From: Pseudoscleropodium purum | Taxonomy: Eukaryota > Streptophyta > Bryopsida > Hypnales > Brachytheciaceae | Assembly (NCBI GenBank): GCA_963969395.1 | Contig: OZ017805.1 | Span: 496,001-560,000 of the forward strand | Length of the DNA stretch: 64,000 nt | Reading direction: 5' to 3' | In this document: piece after piece, positions 11,320-24,779 of the stretch | How the letters are laid out: each line of letters opens with the position of its first letter | How positions within the stretch are numbered: the first letter of the stretch is position 1 | Translations under genes and position numbers: made by a program | Notes under the pieces: model-generated | Databases searched by the model: none | The model's input: only the letters and a program-made list of their open reading frames with translations | Told to the model about the DNA's origin: nothing

Positions 11320-12560
11320 TCTCATAACCGTGGTATCCGGTTTGATACCCGGCTATACCCGCGTCTGAAACCCTTTACTTGTACATCATTTGATATCCGC
11401 CCAATACCCTGGTTGATATCCGTGCGATATTTGGACTGGCTAGACCGGCGGACTTCAACCCATCAAGCTGCCGGAGTCCTACGCTGTCTCGTCGTCGCCT
11501 TCGTCTCGGCGCCGAGTCTGCTCGTCGAATCGGTCGGTGCTACAAGCTGCCTTCACCGAACTTCGGCGACACAATTTTCTGATCGATTTCTACTAAATTA
11601 CAATCGTGCTGCCTTGGTGATCTCGTGTGATCACACCAACTTCCCAGTTTCAATTCAATTCTCAATTATCAACATTCCCAAATCCCCAATTTCAATTGCC
11701 ACTCACAAACTATTGAATTTAGACTTGTTGTTCTGAAATCAGACAAATTTGTCAAGTAATTACAACCTTCCAATGTACTTGATCAATCAGTTTCCAAACA
11801 AAATCTCTCAAATGCCGCCAAATTAGTCACCGAATTTACTCTCAGGATTTTCTCCGAAACCTTCCCGTCGAGGTTGCCATCTCAGCAGTCTCTTCCAGAT
11901 CCAACATCTAATCTCCCTCGGCGAATTTGATTCTTTGCTGTCGACTGTTCAATGTGGAATGACTACTTTTAATGTTCAAATCAAGATTTTCACCGAAACC
12001 TCACTGACCTACACAGGGCGATGACCTTCACCGAATCGAGTGTCCCTCAATCTTGAGCGTTGGTCGCTACGATCATCCGACTGGTCACTCGAACCTTCTC
12101 CAGAAAATTCACGTGGCTAGTTTCCTAAATCCAGTGATGGCGATAGCTCTTCTCGCAATTTGACTTTCCAATCAATGATATGGAATCCACTTCTCTGCTC
12201 TTGCACTCCGAATATGCAATCTTTCCCACCACCGCTCTGCTGTTCAATGCCGATTCAATCCGTGTTTCACAAACACCCCATTCAGCACTCACAATTCCCT
12301 CAGAATCCAAGGAATAACAACACAGTGCACACACAAATTCAAAGTTGACGCACACAAATTAACAATTTCAATTTTATTACAATTACGCAAATAACACGCA
12401 CAAGATTACGGCACTAGGAGAATCTCGACAATTTTCACTTCCGGAGGGCACACTGAGAGAAGGAGAGGGATTTAAATTCAGGGAGGGGAGGAAGATCGGA
12501 AGTGGGAGGAGTTGCACAGGCAGTGCTTCCGATCTCACCCGCAACTCTATCTTTCTCCTT
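11320..12560 (-). other. CpG-richer block, possibly leader of an old minus-strand element
   Basis: The composition changes here. At 11,325-11,440 there are degenerate repeats around GATACCCG/GATATCCG. Read on the minus strand, 12,480-11,700 has promoter-like features (a GAATTTAAATCCC box near 12,470, then a pyrimidine-rich leader) and a 76-codon frame at 12,125-12,355 that continues with stops. This would suit the leader and first codons of a decayed element, but no family could be recognised. Confidence 0.25.
12494..12547. repeat. Nested short inverted repeats
   Basis: GATCGGAAG (12,494-12,502) is repeated inverted as CTTCCGATC (12,526-12,534), and GAGTTGC (near 12,509) is repeated inverted as GCAACTC (near 12,541). 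The two pairs interlock, so they cannot both form at once. Function unknown. Confidence 0.5.
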
Positions 12561-13107
12561 GTTCTCTTTTCCTTATCTCTTCCTTTTTCTTTATCTTTAT
12601 TTCTTTTCTTTAACTAATTTGTCTTTTATTTTATTTTATTTTAACTGCTGTTTCTACTATAAACCAAAGTATCTTTTGACTTTTTGGAACTTTTAGTGTA
12701 CTTTGGACTATTTTTACACTAAATACTCAAAATATATATAAATAATATAGGAAATGTCATAGAAACTCAAAAAAAGTTCTACAAAAAGCTAAAAAGCTAG
12801 ACTACACTCTAGCTTGTGTTTTGGGTGGGTTTGACAAGTGAATTTGTTGGTGTTGTATTGTCCATATTTTCCTTTGTTCCATACAGGACATCAAAGTTTT
12901 GACTTTAGAAAGATTTAGAATTGCTAAAATTTTAGAGTATTTAAGAAATACGATGAAGCTTTGACTTCATGGGGTTTGAATTTTTAGTTATTTTCATTTT
13001 AACGGCAAAGCTTTGAACCTCACCCTTCTTTTGATCATTTCTATATAGTTAGGCCTTTTGGCCTTAATTTGGTCAAGTTGTTATTTTTAATTTTAGTCTT
13101 TCTTTAG

Positions 13108-14000
13108 GGCCGAGACCAAGGGTGTAGTCAGACCGCTAAGAAGAGGGGTCAGTTCAAATTGAAGTTCAGAATCTCATAGTAGAAGTCATGAGTTTTCCAA
13201 AAACATAAAATACAAAGAAATCCGAGCTAAAATGAGTAAGATATAAGTGGATGAAATTTCAAACACTAATTAGTAATCAAAACTTCATCCATGCATAACT
13301 TCTACTAAAAAGGTCCAAATTGCAAGTGCCAAATCAATTTAGAAATCTAGTCTTAATCTCTACAAGTGAAAATCACTCAAGGTCTAAAAATAGTAAATTG
13401 TCAAAAGTCAGTTTGAGAGTTAAAGTGTATGTAGAGCCGAGGCTAAAAGCAAAGTCAGACTATTAGAAGGGGGTTATGGTATAGATATGAGTTAAGAATA
13501 TAATATTAGAGGTTTAGAGCTTTTCAACAACATAAAGTACAAAGAAAACCGAGTTGAATTAAGAAAGTTATAAGTAGATGAAGTTTCAAACACTAATTAG
13601 TATTCAAAACTTCATCCATGCATAACTTCTACTAGGAAAATCTGATTTGCAAATTCTGCATCAGCTTAGAAATTGGGTTTTATCCTAAACCCTAAACTTC
13701 AAACTCAAGAAAAGACGAAAAAACCAACAAGATATTAAAGGATGAAGTTCTAGACTAGGATTGGATGAAACTTCAGTAGAATTGTCAACTTAAGACCAAA
13801 CTTCAAAGTTAGATATCAAGAAACATTTTAAGTATATCTTCAAAATCTTAAGGTCTTTTGAATTAAGGAACTAGCACAAAACCGTGGATGAAGTTTTGAT
13901 AAACTGTTTAACAATCAAACTTCATTTGCTCATATCTTTTGCTAGGAGTGTCCGATTAGGGTGAATTTTATAGTTTTAGAAAGGGGAATTAATCATCTAC
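13108..14000. repeat. Tandem repeat of ~330-bp units, about 2.6 copies
   Basis: Unit 1 starts near 13,108 (GGGCCGAGACCAAG) and unit 2 near 13,433 (TAGAGCCGAGGCTAAA). Each continues through a matching segment ending in CATCCATGCATAACTTCTAC (13,286 and 13,615). A third, partial and more diverged unit is at about 13,870-14,000. Such arrays are common in untranslated parts of plant LTR elements, but no element boundaries are visible here. Confidence 0.6.
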
Positions 14001-14239
14001 AAAATGGTATACTTAGTTTTTGTCTGAACCACCTTTTTCAAAACAACCACAGCGGCTCATTAGAATTTGCAATCACTTGGCAAACAATAGCTTAAGTCTT
14101 GTTTTGATTAGGTTTTTGTATACTTGAAGTCTACTTAGGAATTAGAAAAGATCCATTGCTTGAAAGGCACAATGGATCAACGTTAGAACACCCATAGGAT
14201 AAAACCAACTAAAAGAACCTGGTTGTATTTACTCATTTC

Positions 14240-17200
14240 CCAAGGGTGGGTAAATAAGTGCTTACAAGGGCTAAAGTGAGTTGCATCTTTTGTGGTGCTA
14301 CATTCAGTTACAAACATAAGCAGGATTTTTTGCACTTGGGGTACAAGTCAAAATTGTGAAGTCGATGTGTGCTTGCATACCTCGAGCTGTGCAAGAGAGA
14401 TGTGTGAATTGTGCTACTTTGTTCCGCAACAAATAGATACTAACTAGATGCGAGATGTAGAGTCAATGCCTAGCAATCCAACCAAAAGACCTTTGACATT
14501 GAGTTCAAGCCAATCCACTCAAAATGAAGTAACATAGGAAGGAGTTAGAGAAGGGGTGTCTCAAAGCGAAGGACCTATGCCTAGATCTAGTAGTTTTGGT
14601 AGTTCAAATTCTACGAGAACTGGACCTTTACATCAACAATGCCTACAAGACGCCATGAATATTGCAAAGAAGAAGGAATTGAATGAAAAGTAGGCAAGTT
14701 TCTTCTATGAAGCAAATGAACCATTCAATGTGGCTGGAAATTTAGCATTATTGAGGTGATGTGTATAACTTCAGTGGCATGGTTTGAAAATTCTCTTCCT
14801 TCCTACCCTACGTTGAGGACTCAATTGATTGAACCTAAGAGGTTGTAAATTGAAAACGAGATCAAAGCCAAAACAAATTATGTGGTGAAGAACTACAAGG
14901 TGAATATATGTAGTGATGGTTGGAATGATGTTAATCGACGTCCTCTCATGAACATAATGATGTCATATTCCATTGGTGACGTATTTCTCGGATCCATTGA
15001 TACTATTGGCAAGATGAAAAACATGATGTACATAGCTCACCAGATGAAAGTATTTATCAAAAAGGTCAGACCAAAAAATGTAATCTAAGTTTTTACCAAT
15101 AATGCAACGAATATGCTTAGAGCACTAGATGATATTACCATAACGTATCTGCACATCTTCAATCAAGGCTACACGACACATGCATTGGATCTATTGCTGA
15201 AGGATTGGACAAAAATCAAATTATTTGACGATTTAATTAAGAGGGCAAATATGTTGTGCAAATACATCAGAGGCCATCATACGACAATGGCCACATTTCG
15301 CCAGTTCAATCCCGACAAGCAACTCCTAATGCCATGTGAAACTCGTTGTGCTTTTAATTTACTTATGATACAACAATTGTTGGATTTGACACTAGTGCTG
15401 GTAAAAGTGATTGCTCATCTTTATGTGAAGAATTTTATAGCAGACTTATGGGATGTGCAAAATGGTGTAAAGGCCAAAACCAATGGAAAGTATAATGTGG
15501 ATCCATTAAAGATGAAAACTTTTGGCACTGATGCTAGGCTTATGTATACATGTTGGAAGATGTATTGAAGGCCATGCACATGTTTGATGGCAAAAAGCTA
15601 GTAATGGACAAGGCATGGCTCACAATGCACAACTTGCATAGACACGTGCATGGTTTGAAAGAGCCACCCTTCTCCTTATCCAACCATGTGGCTAATATTT
15701 TAGAAACAACCTTCGATGTGAGGTGGAATATGATGTTTATCGATTTTCACTATGCTAGTGCACTTATGAATTTATTCTTAAGGGACACACTGTATTTGGA
15801 AGGAAACAAAATTGCAATTCAAGCATTGTACAGTGTTATCCGCATATTAGAGAAGCCAACATGTGTGAATTTTGATGATTGCTTGTTAGAACTAACATAA
15901 TACAAAGAGCATAGTAAAGCCTATAGCCTTGAAGAATCATCCGACATTCGTATGGGCAAATTGCACCCCCATCAATGGTGGCACAAGATTGGAGACTAGG
16001 CCTTGCCTAAAATTGTTGTGAGTGTTCTATCACTTACATGTTCGGCATCATCTTATGAACGGAATTAGAGTATGTATTCGTATATTCATAATAGGAGCAG
16101 AAATCACTTCATGCCCCAAAAGGCAAAAAATTTGGTATACATTTATACCAACAGTTGTGTGCTTCATGAAAAACCATGGGCTAATTCAACTTGTTGGTAT
16201 GATGATAACATTCAATTCGACGATTCTGATCCAGATGCTCTTGATCCTATTCCAATGGAGGAACCAAATTGCACCTTTGTTGCAATGCAAACATAGGATG
16301 TAGAAGATGATGATATGGAAGCAAATCGGGCACCTCTTGTGGCTCGGGCACATATGAATTTGTAGGCGGAAGGTGCCGATCACTTTGAAGAAGCAAGGAA
16401 CTACTATGGGGAAGGCCTAGATGAAGATGATGATATTCATCTTTATGGTTGGGGATCTTCGGGTTCAAACATTTGTTGCAACTCCTCACCTCCTTCCCTT
16501 TCAAATGAGGGTGTTGTCGTTGACAAATGTATGCCCTTGCCTTTGGAGAACAATGAAGCTGTTGCAAGAAATAGTAGCAATGATGATCCTTCCTCTATTG
16601 AGGACAACAAAAATAATTATGTGTTTTTAGAAACCAATGCCGAGAATAGAGATGACTACAATAATGGAAATAGAAAGAATGTCATGAACCATACAACTTT
16701 GAATAGTAGGTTGTCATGCTATGATGGTGGTGGTAGCAAGGGACGTGTGCATGGCCAAGTTAATGGCCAAACTAGTGGCAACAAATTTCTAATAGGTCAC
16801 CATGGTAGAGACATTGGAAAGACATCTATGGCCCATATACTTCCAATAAATGAAATGGATGTTGATTATGCAATGCGTTTTGACCCTTCACGTGGACATG
16901 CAGAAGAGGACAACATTCCATGTCTTACACAAATTAGTACAAATGCTACCTCACAAATGAGGTTCTTTATTATTGGTCAAGGACAAAGTTTACTAAGGCA
17001 ATATTCTACATTGCCCTTTATTATGAGATCTTTAAATCCTACCTCCAAATATGTGGAAGAAGGATTAGGCTCAGTGGAAAATGCTCAAGTCTTGGTGCAA
17101 AATGTTTCTAATACTACTCAGGGTGGTAGACCCCCGACAAGTCCCTCATCCAATTACCGTAGGTAAATATAAATCAGCACATCGTAGTGCTTGTAGAGGA

Positions 17201-17720
17201 AATAATACTTGTAGAGCATCATCGTCTAGGGCCCCTAAACCTCCACCCAATAGAATTGGAACACCACGTGTTGACGTCATGGTAGAACCATTTTTGGAAA
17301 CATTTACTCCAAAGCCCATGTTGATGACACTAGCGTTTTTTTTTCGTAGAGATTAAAGAGGCCCAACTATAAATTCAGATGCAGAAGAACCTACAACAAA
17401 ACGACACAAGAAGATAGTGAATACAAATTGTAAAAGAGGAAGAGTCATTACAAAGCTTTGAAATGAGAATTCAAAAGTCAAGGGGCATCTCTCATCATAA
17501 GGTGCTGACAATGAAGAAGGTTCTAGAAGCAAGGATGAGGAAGATAATGATGACTGCTACTGCGATGAAGCACCAGTAGATGAGGATGTGTACATTTAAG
17601 ATGCTCATTGGGCGGAGGTCTCTACTTAGGAAATCTACAAGTCAAGTTGTTTGAATAATGCAATGACAACATCAGTAGATTAAGCAAATGAGGATCCTTA
17701 TGAATACACTTTGAGCACTT
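14240..17720 (+). pseudogene. hAT-family transposase pseudogene (BED finger, DUF659, hAT dimerisation)
   Basis: Plant-type hAT transposase parts appear in the right order. A BED-type zinc finger is at about 14,276-14,350 (CIFCGATFSYKHKQDFLHL). A DUF659 region is at 14,880-15,420, with DGWNDVNRRPLMN, a frame stop where Gln is expected before VFTNNATN, and a later HALDLLLKDWTKI. The C-terminal dimerisation motif is at about 16,040-16,170 (SASSYERN, then IHNRSRN and LVYIYTN). In-frame stops and small length changes interrupt it, so no functional enzyme can be made. After the dimerisation region a protein-like stretch of about 450 codons continues to about 17,640, unusually long for this family. 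It is rich in Asn, Asp and Gly and partly open as a 211-codon frame at 16,531-17,166. No hAT terminal inverted repeats or 8-bp target duplication were identified. Confidence 0.75.
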
Positions 17721-18239
17721 GAATCTTAGATTGAAGGTGAAGAGATGTTAAAAAAGGAGTTCTTTTGATAACTAGTGTAGAGGTCCATGTGTTATAGAAG
17801 TATAGGTCTATAGTATTGTTATTGTATGTTCAATTGCATGAAATCTATAAATATTTTGGGTTATCATAATGACAATTGCATGAGTATAGATTATTTATTG
17901 GTCATGTATGATTATATATGAAGTCCAATTACTATAAGAGAAAGATTTATTTTAAATGAGTTTTTACATCTACACCTAAATATAAGATAATAAGCAATGA
18001 CTATTAAAAAAAATTTAGCAAAATTTTTAGAAGAGATACTACTAAAAAACTACCTTTGAACAACCCTTTTTATGTAGTCAATGGTCAACTATAAAGAAAT
18101 ACTATATGCTTTATACTTAACAATTTCTAACAGACAATGTCAAAAATTTGCAACCAACTTATTACAAAACTATCCATTTCTATTCAAAAAGCTTGAAGAC
18201 CTCTAAAACATTTAGAAAGTAGGCCAAGACCTCCAACTG
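17721..18239. other. No gene seen
   Basis: AT-rich sequence between the hAT relic and the next array. Confidence 0.5.
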
Positions 18240-18480
18240 TGGCCCATAGCATCCGCGCCCTAGTCGACATAGGCCCCCGCTAGACAACATCTCCGCTAAA
18301 CAAGCAACGTTCGTGCCTAACTGTGTTTGTGCCTAGACTACTTCGATCCGTGCGTGCACGAAGACGTCCGTACCCAAGCACCCACATCTCCACTCAAACC
18401 TCAACGTCCTCGCCCATGACTTCAAAATTCCTGCCCATTTGTGTCTATACCCATACAACTATGTCTGCACTTGGACTCTA
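18240..18480 (+). repeat. Decayed array of tCCGCgCCCAA-type units, second copy
   Basis: Irregular repeats of ATCCGCGCCC, TCTCCGCT, GTCCGTACCCAAGC and similar, related to the array at 7,720-7,890. Here, too, many CG sites have become TG or CA. No clear TATA box follows. Confidence 0.5.
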
Positions 18481-18559
18481 GTGTAGATTGCCATGTCATG
18501 TAGTAAACATAATTCATGGTAACTTTTTTTTTACTTAACAAAATTTGAAGACCCAAATT

Positions 18560-21060
18560 CTAAAAGCCATTTGATGGATAGCCCGTCTGATGATTCAAAC
18601 TTGTCCAATGTGACAACCCTAAATGGGAAAGAGGCAAGAAGAAACGAGAGAGGGAAATCAAGAAGGCGAAAAAGGAATGGGAGAGAGAAATTAAGGAGGC
18701 AAAGAAGAAGGCAAGGTGGAAGGCAAAGAAGACCAAAACAGAATAGCTCTGAACCTTGATAGAGAAGATGAATGCACGCATCAACATGATTGTGTCAATT
18801 GCCACCACGGTTGCCATGCCATTCACTCCAAGCCCCAATCTACTTAGCAAGATGTAGAATGTATCCGGAGTTTCTATGACAAACATTGCCTATACAATGG
18901 CCTCTACAACCTTGAGTCTTTAGTAGCTCGCAAACACATGCCTGTCCATTGTTCTAATGAGTGGTTCTTTCCACCCAGACAATGATGATTTGGACCTCAA
19001 TAATTTTCCAATTGTCAATATTGCTAAATGCGTACATCCTTCGAGCTTCAACTAAATTTGTATATCTTTTGAGCTTCAGAACTTCATACACCTTGGATGT
19101 TGACTTGGAAGATATTGACTTCTCCTTCACTAACTTGACTAACCAGTAAACTCCCATGTTGCAAGGTTGAGTCCTTCTAGTACAAGCAACCATGGCACAA
19201 CTAGAATTGCCTCCAATAGACTTGCCCTATAAGGACAACAAGGCTCTTGTGGTAGGTAACCCCTTCATAAAATACCCATCACTTTTGTCGTTGTAGAGAT
19301 ATTAACGATGTATGGATGGTTTATGCCAAGTTGGTCAAAGGTTGTTCTAGCATGTCTTGTAGTTGCAAAGGCCTTTGTTTCAACGGCTTGCCTCTTTGTC
19401 TTAGGATTTTGTTGAACTATTATAGTTATTTGTGCATACCTTGTAAACTTTTGCTTACAAACAATAACAATTTGTTAAAATATTTCAATTTGTGATATAT
19501 GCAATTTTTTTTTTCCAAAAGTGTCTTCTAGTTAGACGGTGCATATTGTTTGCGTTCTTTGGTGTGCTTTCTTAAGCACTTTTGGGCCCTCTAGTTACAT
19601 TCGCATCTTGTTTTTCTATAGGTTGACAATGCTCTCTTGTTGAATACCAATAGCCTACTACTCATGCTTATCGCAATTCCTTGACGTTGCCAATCATGAT
19701 CTCCAACCTTCTAGCAATTAGAGGTAGTAGACCCTGGCTCCACTGTAGTAGATAGCACTCTTGTTCCATCAAAGGTAAGCGTTGTAGAAATTGTCCCTAT
19801 TGCCCTACTCGAAGTCTCAACTCTTCCTACCAAGGGAGTTGGCCCTCTTGTCAATAAAGAAGTCGAATTGTTCACTGTGGTAAATCTTCATGCCATCAAT
19901 CACATACAAGTTCGGAAGTGTGTTGTTGCAAAGGTTGTGGAAGTTGCCCTTGACAATGTCAGAGTACTTATTCCAATAGAAAGTGTCCCTATTGATGCAC
20001 TAGATGCCTTGATGAAGATGAGGCTCTAGTTGCTTATTTACTTGCCTCCTATTGTGTACTTGCTTGTTGCATGTTTCATTCTAAAGACTTTAGCATTTGT
20101 CACATGAAGCCTTGCTATGAAATAGAACTCGTTCACTTGTGTATTTCTTTCGTTTCATCATGCCTGCTTGTTGTATGTCTTTGAATTCAATTGTTTTCAA
20201 AGGTTCTCCTTTGAAAATTGAATTTTGCCTATACAAGCTCCAATGTCATTAGCCTTAGTGCCCCCTTTGCTGCTTCTACTTAACAAGAGTTATTTTGTCC
20301 TCTTAGAAGTGGAAGGGATCCTCTGCCAAATTCAACACGTTGGGCATTTTGCACAAGTTTAGCAAACTCTAGCAACAGATCTATCTAAAGAAGATTTTGA
20401 TCCTATTAGGTGGCATGCGTTTGGCAAATACTTTCTCTACTACCATCCTAGGATGCACCTATTCCTTGAAGGCCTGGCAAAGAGGGCTTACAAAAGCATC
20501 TAGACTTGAATCTCACTTGACTTGACTTATCTTGTTGTAGGATTCTTTTTCCGCGATTGGACTCGAGTGCACGACACGCATGTCTTAAATTTGGACGACT
20601 GTCTTTCCATTATACAAAAGTAATTGTGGTAGAAATGTAGTTGTAGACCTCCGCTATGGACAATTGAGAATTGCTATTGCTTCGAGCACCCCATTGATAA
20701 TGAATGTAACACTTCAGTGGAAAAGATTGTCTACTATCCATTCCCCTCCCATCCCTAGGGCCGCTTGCATCTCAATCTCTTGCAAAAGGTCGTGTGGCAC
20801 CAAAAGAGGTTCAAGTTAGATAAGTTCAGGCCTAATTTTACAAACACCGTACTTGTCAATTGTAATTAGGAGAGTAGCATCTTCAATCTTTAGTACAATA
20901 CCATTCATCTAGTGCCCTACTTTAGGAACCAACATGACACCTTTCTTGATCAAAAGTTATAGTTGTATATGAGGAGACTATTTGGATCTAGCCTCAATAT
21001 GTCACGATATTTGTTCTGAAATTCTAAAACTTTTAGCTGAGGTAGAAACGTAGAGTGCAC
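18560..21060. other. Degenerate coding-like sequence, family not recognised
   Basis: Short protein-like stretches occur on the plus strand between stops. One is a Lys/Arg/Glu-rich segment at 18,600-18,760. Another is a Val/Ile-rich segment at about 19,790-20,030 in a single frame of ~80 codons that ends at a stop. They follow the decayed array at 18,240, the same order as array then gene elsewhere in the window. I cannot assign a family and call this only a probable dead element. Confidence 0.25.
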
Positions 21061-24000
21061 ATTAGTAAAAGTAGGCTAGGATTCAAAATGCACAAATGTG
21101 CTAATGTGCAAGATAAATCCTTCTTGTTGCAAGCTCTATACTTTGTAAGAAAATATTCTAAGATTGGAAATAATTGGATCGTTTTACGAAGACAAGAAGA
21201 AAGCTTAAACATGAATTGACATACAACGTTGAAATTGGATGCATGTACAGGCTCGTCGCTACATCCTTGTCCTAGCTAGGTACACGCTCAATGGATTCTG
21301 ATCAAGCATTAGGTGTGCAAAGTGGTGATGGATTTGGATGGTGGAGGAAGTAGGCTTGTCAAAAAGCTGTAGAGCAGTAGATAATGCAGGAGTCAATATG
21401 ACGTCTACTCTTGAGTTGGAACTCACTATCGGCGACTACTTGGAGATTTGACATCCTTCCTAATTATTATAAGTTGGCCTGCATTACTTCGACAAATGTC
21501 AAAAGTCAAGGTTGCATGGTAAATGGATGACTTTGATGGAGAAACAATTTTATGGCACCCCTAGGCTAGCACGTAGTCTAACATGGGGTAAAACTATTTC
21601 TCATTGAGGATTGTAGTAGTCATGGTTTGTTTTCAATAGGGCCATCATTACTTTTCTAGGAAATGAACTAAGAAATATACTAATGACAAGTTCTATTGTG
21701 TAGGTTCCCATGCATTCTTTCAGTTCAAGGGTTTAGCATTAACAAGATGTTAGGACAAGCAATAGCAGTTTAAAGTGTTGTTAGGAGTACACTCACAGTT
21801 CAAACCATGCAGTCTAAAACTTTCTATTGCGGACCTTTGGAACAAGCTCACACTTCAAACAGCATGGTCAAAAACTCTCCATTGTAGACCTTAGGAGCAA
21901 GTTCATAGTCCAAATTGCACGATCTAAAATCTTAGTCACAAACTAGCAGTATCACTGTCAACGATAAAGTTGAGCATCTCTTTTATCATAGACATTATGC
22001 TATGTAACCTACTTATTGTATTCTAGGAAATACCTTTAGGAGTTTAGCTAAAGATAATGTCACCACTAGACATCAAATTATCCCACAAATTACTTGTAGA
22101 TCAACAAAGACTATAGGATCATAGGACAATATTCTAATTGCCTTTGACATTCTTTTCTGCAACTTACACTTAATACATTCCATGTGAATTGAAAATACAA
22201 ATCTCCACATTGCTTAAATATTAGCCCCTTTACAATAGCATAGGTTCCCTCTTCCTCCTATTATGTCATGATAACATCAGACACTAGGTCAATACAATGT
22301 CATGGCCATTAGAGCGTAGTGCAATTTTCTTTGTTGCGTTCTACAAATAAGAAGATGTGAGTGTTTTGATCTCCACCCACGAGACCAAACAAGCTCAACT
22401 AAGTTCTATAGTTAAATCCTAATTCCTATAGGTGAGTGGCTTGTAGTAATGAGCTGCCTTCCAAACAATGGAGCTTTTTACTAAATCCTACTATTAATTC
22501 TACATTGTAAATGCTTGAGAAGAATTGGTTTTTGTTAAGTCTAGTGGCTAATAAATGTTTAATAGTTCTATTGTAAACAAAAAGGCTTGAGGTTTAAGTG
22601 AAATGGTATTGGTTATTATGTTCTTTCCACATGTTTTAGATGTCTTGGGTGTCTACCATAGTTTTACTTTTATCTTATCTTTTGTTAAGGTTTAGTTCTT
22701 TATCATCTTTTTTTAAGAGGAATATTGAAAATGATTGCTAAAAATTGTCATTGGACTTTCTATCTCTATCTTATTACTTAAATTATTTTTTATTTTTTGT
22801 TAGTAAATTAACTTCTACTTTTATCTATATGGGCTAATTGTTTATATCTTGATAAATTATGGTTTAACATATCAAGGTTAAAACATAAACTACTTTTAAC
22901 TTATTGAGTAATGTTATTTATAGAGAAATATTGATTGTTATCTAGTCCATCAAAAATTCTTCTGTAATTTTTTTTTATCCAAATTTACTTCTACTTTGAC
23001 CCTTATTGACTTCTACCTTGAATGGGGAATTTGTATCCCACTTGGATTCTGAAATTCCTTGAGAATATCCTTTTGGATGAATTTTTATATTTTTCATCTA
23101 AATTAAAAGGCTAGGATTCATTACTTTGTAACTTCTTCAATTTTTATCGATTTTTTGTGTTTAATATATTTTTGGAAAGCTAAAGAAATTCTCTACTTAA
23201 TTTATGACTCTAATTCTACTGATCAAATACTCTAATGGTCTGACTTTAGTTTCTACCTATGGTCCTAATTGTTAAATGTTTTTGAAACTTAAATGGAAAC
23301 TTAAAACGTAATTAGCGGCTAGGAATTAAGCACTCATCTTGACATCATCAATTGATTCATGTTCCAATTGTATTGTGAAATCCATCCCTTGGTTGTGCGT
23401 GTCTTCCATTCCTTCCTTTTTTTTTATTCTTGGCATTTGAACTTGAGATGGTCAAGTTTTCTTTCCCACACTTCCTTACTTGTCCAAGTTGAATTTTTTA
23501 TGTGATCTTTTTTTATTTCTTTCTAATTTTTTCCTTTCTTTTTGAAATACTCTAATTTTCTATATCAAATCTTTGAAAATCCTAACCTTTGAAAATATTT
23601 GCTTACATATTTAAAGTCAAATTTACTCCAACTAAGACCTCCTAACCTTTTTCCAATTTAGCTAATCTCTAGAATCCTTCTGAAGTCAATAGATTCTTTA
23701 TTTTGTTTTTTTATTGATTGACTTTTAAATTCAATCTAAACGATGGCAAAAAAGTCAATTTATCATTTTTTATTGCACTTCCTACTACTAGTGGTTCCTC
23801 CTTCTTCCTCTCAAACTACTTAAGGGACCTTCTAACCTATTTTTTTTGCTTGTATTTGTATTTGATGCAGATCCATAAGTAAGATTATTCAATTTGTATT
23901 CAGTTATGATGGCACTCCAATGATCAAATATAGTCTGTGGCTCTACTAGGGAGAACAACTTCTCTGAAGGCTCCCAATGGCTCGGTCAACGTGGATTGAC

Positions 24001-24779
24001 CAGGGAGGCTGACCCCCATCCTTCTCTATATTACAAATTAAAAGTGAGAGTATGCTTTACTAGCTTAGTTTCCTCTAGACTCCTTGAATGAACTCAAGAT
24101 CCTCTTTGTTTGTTAAGTGATCTCTTTTGTTTCTCCTTTTTTTTACTGTCTAAGGCTAAGATTCTTCTAATAAAATCAAAGCTTTACTTTGCTGACCACT
24201 TTTTTACTGATTGTCTCTCATTTATCCCTTCCTTCACTTAATCACTCTGTTTTAATTTCCTTTGGTTCCTTTTGATAATGTGAGAAGTTTGATTTATGAT
24301 CGAGGTTCCTACTACTTCTCACTTCCCTCTTAGCTTGCCCAATCTCTCCCTGGTTTCTTGATTAAATCAAACTCTAGCTTGTTAATTGGGTTATTAATTA
24401 ACTCTCTCATTCACCCTGTTCAATGTTTCCTAAGGTTCTTAAATTGAAATCAAATTCATGGTTTGCTAATTTATATCCTATTGCATTTCACGCCACTTTA
24501 GTCTAATTTTTCCACCCTATATTGGTTGCTTTGAGTAAAAATTCAGATTTTCCTTTGCTTCTGGTATAATCTAATTTAATTCCAACTCTCAATATCAAGA
24601 CTTCAATTTAAGGAGCTAATTAAACTAGTTTTTTTTTAAGCTTCATTACTTTGCTTGTTCACTCTCTCCTACTTAGGACTAGTGGTCAAGAATTTTTTTA
24701 AATCAAAATTTCAAGGCTTGTGGCATCATTCCAATTTGATTATATATGTGGCCAATTGGTCTTACTATGTGAATTTCAA
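21061..24779. other. Long AT-rich stretch without a gene
   Basis: No supportable coding region, RNA gene or clear repeat structure was seen in about 3.7 kb. Stops are dense in all frames. Confidence 0.5.

Noticed and set aside
12494..12534. AGATCGGAAG and CTTCCGATCT look like sequencing-adapter remnants
   Set aside because: Only the first ten bases match the common adapter, the next bases differ, and both lie in continuous genomic-looking sequence.
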